Shown here piece after piece: positions 32,158 to 37,110 of a stretch of 37,110 nt of DNA (its first letter is position 1; each line of letters opens with the position of its first letter). The DNA is taken from contig WAKF01000005.1 in the NCBI GenBank assembly GCA_015523465.1, forward strand, positions 1-37,110, given 5' to 3'. Both the position numbers and the translations under genes were made by a program. The notes under the pieces are model-generated. The model was not told the origin of the DNA, searched no databases, and saw only the letters and a list, made by a program, of their open reading frames with translations. The DNA is from Aeropyrum sp. GTDB lineage: Archaea; Thermoproteota; Thermoprotei_A; Sulfolobales; Acidilobaceae.

Positions 32158-34069
32158 CGCTCACCACCACCCTCCCAGCACCATCAAGGGCCTTCAAAAC
32201 CCCCTCCACAACCTCATAGTCGTAAATGGGCCTCCCGTTAACTTTGATTACCTGCGAGTCGGGTTTAACGCCCGTATGTGCTCTGAGCAGGAAGGCTAGC
32301 TGGCCCATAAGGTTTAGCTCCACCGTTATAACTTTCTTGGCGCTTGACAGTATGTCCGCGACCAGGTCCTCGGGGAACGGGCTTAGGAGGCGTATCTGGA
32401 GGAAGTTAGCCTTGACACCCTTACCCTCAAGCATCTTCATAGCGTCTAGTATCACCCCCTTGGTGGATCCGAAGGATACCAGGGTGACGTCAGCGTCAGG
32501 GTCCCCGTAGAGCACAGCTTTATCTTCCTCAGGCAGGACCTCCAGGACCTTCCTCATCTTCCTCTCCCTCTTAAACATCATCTGCTCCCTGGCTACCGGG
32601 TCCTCGGTTGCCTTTCCATCCTCAGTATGCTCTAGCCCCGTCATGTACATTACAGCGTCTCCTATCCTAGCCCTAGGGCTTATCCCATCCTCGGTTATCT
32701 TATACCTCAAATAGCCTTCACCCGGGTTATCGACCAGCTTACCCCTATCAATCACCACTTTGGATAGGTCTAGCTCCTCCCTGTCTAGGCTTGCCATAGC
32801 CGAGGCGAGGTACTTGTCTAGCAAGTGTATCACTGGGCTCTGGAAGATCTCCGCCCAGTTGAAAGCCTTTATAGCATCGTAGAACGCCTCCACGTGGTCG
32901 CCAGAAGCTATCACTATCTTCGGAGCGTCCCCGTGACCCGAGAATATACTGTGAAGTAGGTCCTGCTGCCCAGTCCTAGTAGGCATCCCAGTGCTGGGCC
33001 CAGCCCTCATCCAGAGCGTAACCACTATGGGAACCTCAGCCTCCACAGCCAAGCTTATCCCCTCGTTCATCAAGCTATACCCGGGACCGCTGGTAGTAGT
33101 CGAAGACCTAGCACCAGCCAGCGCAGCCCCTATAGCAGCGTTGATCGAAGCAAGCTCATCCTCCATCTGGACAGCGACTACGGAGAGCCTGTCGTAACCC
33201 ACCTTCTCAGCCATGCCGTCATCAAGCTTAACATACTTATGCCTCTCCAGGTAGAGGGCCTCATCGCTACTCGGGGTTATAGGGTAGTATGATAGGAAGC
33301 CCACTCCAGCTACGATCTTACCCATAGCCACTAGGTCGTTGCCGGAAGCAACCATCCTCACTTTACCCTTATGAGGCCCGTCAGGCAGTACCTCCGGCTC
33401 CCCGTAAACCTCCCTCACATACTCCACAGCGATCCTAGCTGCAGCCACGTTCATCCTAATGACCTTCTCCTTCCCGGCGAACTGGAGGGATATCGCCTTC
33501 TCGATATAGCCGGGCTCAACGCCTAGCATGTATAGCATGGCCGAGAGCCCTAGAGTATTCACAGTCTTTGAGACACTCGCTATAGGAGCCTTAGCCTCCT
33601 CAGACACCTTCCTGAGCATGGCCTTGAGAGGCAAGCCCACAAGCTTGACCCCCTCCGACTCCATAGCCTTAAGAGCCCCCTCAGCCGTAGTAGGGAGACC
33701 CCGGGACTCCAAGTCCTTCTTAACCCTCTCCTTCAACGGGGGAGCCATAGGCTGTATGCTATCAACCCTCGTAGCCTTGACCGCAGGATCGTAGACTACT
33801 ATCCCCCCAGGCCTGACTTCACGATAATGTGTTAGTACCGTCTCCGCGTCGAGGGCTAAGAGTGCGTCAACAGGTAGTGTGAGTGAGCCCGGCTTATCCT
33901 CCTTGGCTCTCAGGTGGTAGTAGCTGTGGGCTCCCATTATATTGCTATGGTACTCCCTACTCCCCAAGATGTTATAGCCTTTTAATACTAAGCTCTTCAC
34001 AGCTATTTGCCCAGCAGACTCAATACCCCCTCCCTGAGGCCCCCCAATTATAATGTTTAAATCAGTCAA
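32147..34069 (-). CDS. 2-oxoacid:ferredoxin oxidoreductase, alpha subunit (gamma-alpha fusion)
   Basis: 640 residues. Residues about 1-200 are the gamma-type domain (GGPQGGGIESAGQIAVKSL), the rest the alpha domain with YPITPSSD, the YPITP motif for substrate, and a long C-terminal domain. The fused layout is the two-subunit crenarchaeal type with broad 2-oxoacid use. TTG 34069 with GAGG upstream. A zinc-type gene at 34107 precedes it by 37 bases and may share its promoter. Confidence 0.94.
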   Translation of the reverse strand: MTDLNIIIGGPQGGGIESAGQIAVKSLVLKGYNILGSREYHSNIMGAHSYYHLRAKEDKPGSLTLPVDALLALDAETVLTHYREVRPGGIVVYDPAVKATRVDSIQPMAPPLKERVKKDLESRGLPTTAEGALKAMESEGVKLVGLPLKAMLRKVSEEAKAPIASVSKTVNTLGLSAMLYMLGVEPGYIEKAISLQFAGKEKVIRMNVAAARIAVEYVREVYGEPEVLPDGPHKGKVRMVASGNDLVAMGKIVAGVGFLSYYPITPSSDEALYLERHKYVKLDDGMAEKVGYDRLSVVAVQMEDELASINAAIGAALAGARSSTTTSGPGYSLMNEGISLAVEAEVPIVVTLWMRAGPSTGMPTRTGQQDLLHSIFSGHGDAPKIVIASGDHVEAFYDAIKAFNWAEIFQSPVIHLLDKYLASAMASLDREELDLSKVVIDRGKLVDNPGEGYLRYKITEDGISPRARIGDAVMYMTGLEHTEDGKATEDPVAREQMMFKRERKMRKVLEVLPEEDKAVLYGDPDADVTLVSFGSTKGVILDAMKMLEGKGVKANFLQIRLLSPFPEDLVADILSSAKKVITVELNLMGQLAFLLRAHTGVKPDSQVIKVNGRPIYDYEVVEGVLKALDGAGRVVVSGGS

Positions 34070-34106
34070 TCCACCCTCCCCAGGCTTCTAGCTAGTTACT
34101 TGAGAG

Positions 34107-34415
34107 TCAAAAAGCGTCGTATATTTCCTCTCTCACGTCAGGGTCAATGTATCCCGATAAATAAACTTTATGTCCCCTAGAAGCGTGCTCCCTAGCCTCA
34201 ACCGCTGTAAGCCTCATCCTACAAGTAACACACCAATAAAACCTATCCTCCCCGTAGCTCAGGGGCTTATAGTGCTCGCACCAGTCGTCCTCGAAGGTCA
34301 AGACCCCCCTAACGCTGCATAGCCCCAGGATAGGGTAGAATATGTGAGGCCTCCAGTGGGCACAGCTATGGCAAGCTACTTCACGCCTCCCGTTACCGCT
34401 GCGCCTATTGTTCAA
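34107..34415 (-). CDS. Small zinc-binding protein (102 aa)
   Basis: Not assigned to a family. Two Cys/His sets: CHSCAHWRP ... CSVRG ... CEHY (about 15-50), and WCVTCRMRL ... HASRGH (about 61-82), the latter spaced like a C2H2 finger (Cx2C-x11-H-x4-H). Start TTG 34415 with GGGGT six bases upstream and a TATA candidate GTTTAAGC near 34453. Precedes the oxidoreductase genes; it may be unrelated in role. Confidence 0.7.
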   Translation of the reverse strand: MNNRRSGNGRREVACHSCAHWRPHIFYPILGLCSVRGVLTFEDDWCEHYKPLSYGEDRFYWCVTCRMRLTAVEAREHASRGHKVYLSGYIDPDVREEIYDAF

Positions 34416-34547
34416 GCTAGTACCCCTAACGCTACTATGAAGGGCGGGAATAGTAAGCTTAAACCCCTACACTGCAGACAGCCATTAAGCTGTAGTAGCG
34501 TGCACCTTTCATGATCCACGTCTAAGGCACGACCTATTAAACGGCGT

Positions 34548-34556
34548 GAAAATATA
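34548..34556 (+). promoter_or_regulatory. TATA box for the radical SAM gene
   Basis: AAAATATAG centred 26 bases before GTG 34578, which points to a leaderless start there rather than at GTG 34569 or ATG 34593. Confidence 0.5.
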
Positions 34557-34577
34557 GTATGTAGTGGGGTGTGGACC

Positions 34578-35693
34578 GTGCCAGGCCTGAGAATGGATAC
34601 AGAATTGCTAAAGAAGCCCCACGTAAAGCCTGCGAGGATCTGGAGTCCCTCGCCCGAGAGGGGTGAAGGCTGGGTTAAGTGCGACCTTTGCCATAGACGC
34701 TGCTACATAGCTCCAGGCAAGTATGGCGCCTGCGGGGTTAGGAAGAACATCGGAGGCAAGTTATACACCCTAGTCTACGGCCTCCTTACAGCCATGAATC
34801 TGGATCCGATAGAGAAGAAGCCCTTACTCCACTTCCACCCTGGTAGCGTTGTACTTAGCATCAGCACTGCCGGCTGCAACTTCTACTGCCAGTTCTGCCA
34901 GAACTTCGAGATAAGCCAGGCTAGGCTCGAGAAGGGCCTCTACGGCTTCCTGAGGGAACCAGAGGACATAGTGCTTACCGCCGTGAAGTATGGAGCCGAC
35001 GGGATAACCTATACTTACAACGAGCCAACCATATTCTTCGAGCTACTCCAGGACACCGCGAGGGAGGCTAAGAAGTACGGCCTAGTGAACACTATGGTCA
35101 CCAACGGCTACATAACCCCCGAGGCTGTAGACGAGCTGGGAGGTCTCATGGACGCGGCGACTGTAGACTTCAAAGGCGGGGGCGACCCCGAATTCTACAG
35201 GAAGGTAATGTTCGTCCCAGACCCGGAGCCCATATTCGAGAGCATGCTCGCTATGAAGGAGAAAGGCTGGTGGCTAGAGGTAACTAACCTAGTAGTCCCC
35301 CAGATAGGTGACAAGCCCGAGTACGTCCGGAAGCTAGCCAGGTGGGTTGTAGAGAACCTAGGCCCCGAGACCCCATTCCACCTACTGAGATTCCACCCAG
35401 ACTACAAGCTACGCCACCTACCCCACACACCAGTAAAGACCCTCGAGAGGCTGGCAGAGATAGCCAGGGAGGAGGGGCTCAAACACGTCTACATAGGCAA
35501 CGTGTGGGGACACCCACTAGAAGACACCTATTGCCCCAACTGCGGCTACAAGGTTATAGACAGAGAGGGCTTCGCAATAGTAGACTGGAGGCTGACTAGC
35601 GACAATAGGTGTCCCAAGTGCGGGTACAAGCTCAACATTAAGGGTAGGTATAAGCCTAGGAACTTCAACATGCCCATGCCAGTATACTGGTAA
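34578..35693 (+). CDS. amrS: AmmeMemoRadiSam-system radical SAM enzyme
   Basis: 371 residues from GTG 34578. N-terminal Cys set CDLCHRRCYIAPGKYGACGVR, then radical SAM CNFYCQFC (CxxxCxxC) binding the [4Fe-4S] cluster and AdoMet. TYTYNEPTIFFE, MVTNGYITPEA and TVDFKGG follow the pyruvate-formate-lyase activase-like barrel. A rubredoxin-like end adds CPNCGYK and CPKCGYK. The partner Memo and AMMECR1 genes are not in the window. Chemical role unsettled in the literature. Confidence 0.9.
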   Translation: MPGLRMDTELLKKPHVKPARIWSPSPERGEGWVKCDLCHRRCYIAPGKYGACGVRKNIGGKLYTLVYGLLTAMNLDPIEKKPLLHFHPGSVVLSISTAGCNFYCQFCQNFEISQARLEKGLYGFLREPEDIVLTAVKYGADGITYTYNEPTIFFELLQDTAREAKKYGLVNTMVTNGYITPEAVDELGGLMDAATVDFKGGGDPEFYRKVMFVPDPEPIFESMLAMKEKGWWLEVTNLVVPQIGDKPEYVRKLARWVVENLGPETPFHLLRFHPDYKLRHLPHTPVKTLERLAEIAREEGLKHVYIGNVWGHPLEDTYCPNCGYKVIDREGFAIVDWRLTSDNRCPKCGYKLNIKGRYKPRNFNMPMPVYW

Positions 35694-35771
35694 AAACCCG
35701 GGGGAGAGAGGTAGGACCTACCGCCACCTTGCATCAAAGCTTCTGGAACTCCTACCCAACAGCCACTTACA

Positions 35772-36479
35772 CTACTCCTCGTAGGCTGCAGCCTCCTCAG
35801 CAGCCTCCTTTTCAGCCTTCTCAGCAGCCTCCAGCATGGCTAGGATCTCCCTCACAACCTTGTCAGCCTCCTTCCTCTCGACGTTGCTAGCCTTCTCCAT
35901 TATCTCGGAGATCCTTCCCCTGATGAACTCGTCTAGGTCTCCCTCAATACTAATCCGTGTCCTTGAGAGGCGTAGTGGCGTAGGCTCTATCACAGCCCCC
36001 CTGACAAGCGCCTCCCCATCCAGCGGCGTGACGACTAGAGCCCCCACATCCCTACCCTGGAACCTTAGCCTGTAGACTACGTCGCCCGTGAGAGTCTCAC
36101 CCAGCTTTTCAGCCTCAAATGCTATGGCGCCCGCAACGATCTCCTCATACCTCTCAACATACTCCCTCACCACGCCCTCGACATCCTCCGGTGGAACCCT
36201 CCTCCAAACCTCAATCCTCAGGGTGTCAAGCTTGAATTCGACCCTCCCATCCTCGACCTCATAGTCAACCTGGATCCTGACGACGTCTAGCTTATCAACC
36301 TTAAGCCTATTAACTAGCACCTCGAAGAGGAACCTATTTAAGCTACCAGCAGCAGCGGCAACATCGCTATTAGACAGCTCACCCTGCCTAATCTTATCCC
36401 TAAGCTGCGCAAATAGAACCCTCCTAACCTTGTCAGCATACCCAGCAGCAATGACAAGCCCGGTCCTCAGAGTGGGCAC
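35772..36479 (-). CDS. Probable DUF2258-family crenarchaeal protein
   Basis: 235 residues from GTG 36479, with GGTGGG five bases upstream; an in-frame start at 36521 would be 14 residues longer. The N-terminus TGLVIAAGYADKVRRVLFAQ and the middle beta sheets (LDVVRIQVDYEV, EFKLDTLRIEVWRR) fit, from memory, DUF2258, a crenarchaeal family. Highly charged C-terminal coiled helix of Ala, Glu and Lys (residues about 190-235). Possibly nucleic-acid related; not shown here. Confidence 0.65.
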   Translation of the reverse strand: MPTLRTGLVIAAGYADKVRRVLFAQLRDKIRQGELSNSDVAAAAGSLNRFLFEVLVNRLKVDKLDVVRIQVDYEVEDGRVEFKLDTLRIEVWRRVPPEDVEGVVREYVERYEEIVAGAIAFEAEKLGETLTGDVVYRLRFQGRDVGALVVTPLDGEALVRGAVIEPTPLRLSRTRISIEGDLDEFIRGRISEIMEKASNVERKEADKVVREILAMLEAAEKAEKEAAEEAAAYEE

Positions 36480-36548
36480 ACAGACCCACCCCCTAATTAT
36501 ATGAGTGGGGGAGAGGTTCAAAGATTACCCTTTACCCTAGAAGCAAGC

Positions 36549-36561
36549 TTTACAATGTAAA
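36549..36561. promoter_or_regulatory. Palindrome TTTACAATGTAAA between two minus-strand genes
   Basis: Six-base perfect arms around one base, between the genes at 36479 and 36633, upstream of the DUF2258-type gene by about 70 bases. Candidate operator. Confidence 0.4.
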
Positions 36562-36632
36562 CTTTACCGCAGGAAGACTATATAGATAAGAATACCTAAG
36601 GAACCGACTTAAAATGCATACTCCCTCTATCT

Positions 36633-37013
36633 CTAAAATATGAAGTTGTCCACGAGCCTTATCTCAACTTTAGCCTGCTCCGAAGGCCAATACTTCAGAG
36701 CCTCGTCAGCAACACACGTTCTCGGCATAGCAAGCTCAATGCCGCACACCTTAACATAGCCCCTTTCACCCTCGTATAAGGCGAGGGTCAACACGCCACT
36801 ATACTGATCCTCTGTCACGAGAACCGACGCGAGGGCTCCGGGCTTGCTGCGGGCTAGCTCTAAAGCGGTAAGGACACTGCCAAGAAGACCTTCAGCAGCC
36901 TTCACCTTAAGTTTTTCATCGCTAATGCTCTTACCAGTCATACCCAATACAAGATTACTAACACCTACATAATTCAAAATCTTCCCTACCACGTCCGGTT
37001 GTATGCTCAACAC
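36633..37013 (-). CDS. Hypothetical protein (126 aa)
   Basis: Not recognised. GTG 37013 with GAAGGGGG about seven bases upstream, and a TATA-like TTAAAATTAATAAG near 37049-37062. Predicted alpha/beta: LNYVGVSNLVLGMTG, then a helix, ASVLVTEDQYSGVLTLALYEGERGYVKVCG. Two Cys. No membrane segment. The rest of the window right of it holds no gene. Confidence 0.6.
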   Translation of the reverse strand: MLSIQPDVVGKILNYVGVSNLVLGMTGKSISDEKLKVKAAEGLLGSVLTALELARSKPGALASVLVTEDQYSGVLTLALYEGERGYVKVCGIELAMPRTCVADEALKYWPSEQAKVEIRLVDNFIF

Positions 37014-37110
37014 CTTTAAACCCCCTTCCCGCAGGTCGTTTACTCCTTATTAATTTTAAGTCTCATAGGCTCCCTATTTCAACTTTTCCAAAATCACCGT
37101 TAACTAATAC

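Overview
The window looks like the chromosome of a hyperthermophilic crenarchaeon, probably of the Desulfurococcales or close to it. Supporting signs are archaeal FEN-1 with a PIP box, a two-subunit 2-oxoacid:ferredoxin oxidoreductase, a QueC plus QueF-like archaeosine pair, a pyruvoyl AdoMet/arginine decarboxylase, archaeal OMP decarboxylase, ArsA/Get3-type ATPase, a PaREP1 protein, many GTG and TTG starts, AGG/AGA arginine codons, and TATA boxes about 25 bases before genes that are often leaderless or have short purine-rich ribosome sites. Genes are tightly packed on both strands. No rRNA, CRISPR array or intact insertion sequence was seen. The genus cannot be fixed from this alone.

Layout. 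Positions 1-6300 hold an M28 aminopeptidase interrupted by an in-frame TAG at the left edge, an amidohydrolase, two small unknown genes, a SIS-like protein, MTA phosphorylase, a TrmO-like tRNA methyltransferase and a class I methyltransferase. Positions 6300-9530 form an accessory island: a VapBC pair, an RHH-PaREP1 fusion, a small Cys-rich protein with a twin CX9C pattern, more than 1 kb of decayed sequence with gene remnants, and a broken SSV-type integrase N-terminal fragment running antisense into an intact tRNA-Ala(TGC). This reads as the scar of an integrated virus or plasmid. Positions 9700-16500 carry membrane proteins, an ArsA-like ATPase operon, a CstA transporter with a small membrane partner, and several archaeal unknowns.

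Positions 16500-24500 carry prephenate dehydratase, the pyruvoyl decarboxylase, MoaB, FEN-1, a copper-type P1B ATPase with its CopZ chaperone, a short NfeD, and a JAMM / HD / unknown gene cluster. Positions 24500-31240 carry a nicotinamidase-like enzyme, a tandem gamma-glutamylcyclotransferase-like protein, two EamA transporters, convergent pyrE and pyrF, a hyperacidic poly-Glu miniprotein, and queC plus queF-like. Positions 31234-37110 carry the oxidoreductase operon, a zinc-binding protein, an AmmeMemoRadiSam-type radical SAM enzyme, a probable DUF2258 protein and an unknown.

How genes work together. pyrE and pyrF give the last two steps to UMP. queC and the QueF-like gene supply and finish archaeosine in tRNA. 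The ATPase and CopZ form a copper-handling unit. MTA phosphorylase and the AdoMet-type decarboxylase may be linked through methylthioadenosine. The best candidates for something unusual are the integrase scar with the island beside it, the twin-CX9C protein, the poly-Glu protein, the YPC-motif metal ATPase, the JAMM-HD cluster and the interrupted peptidase.
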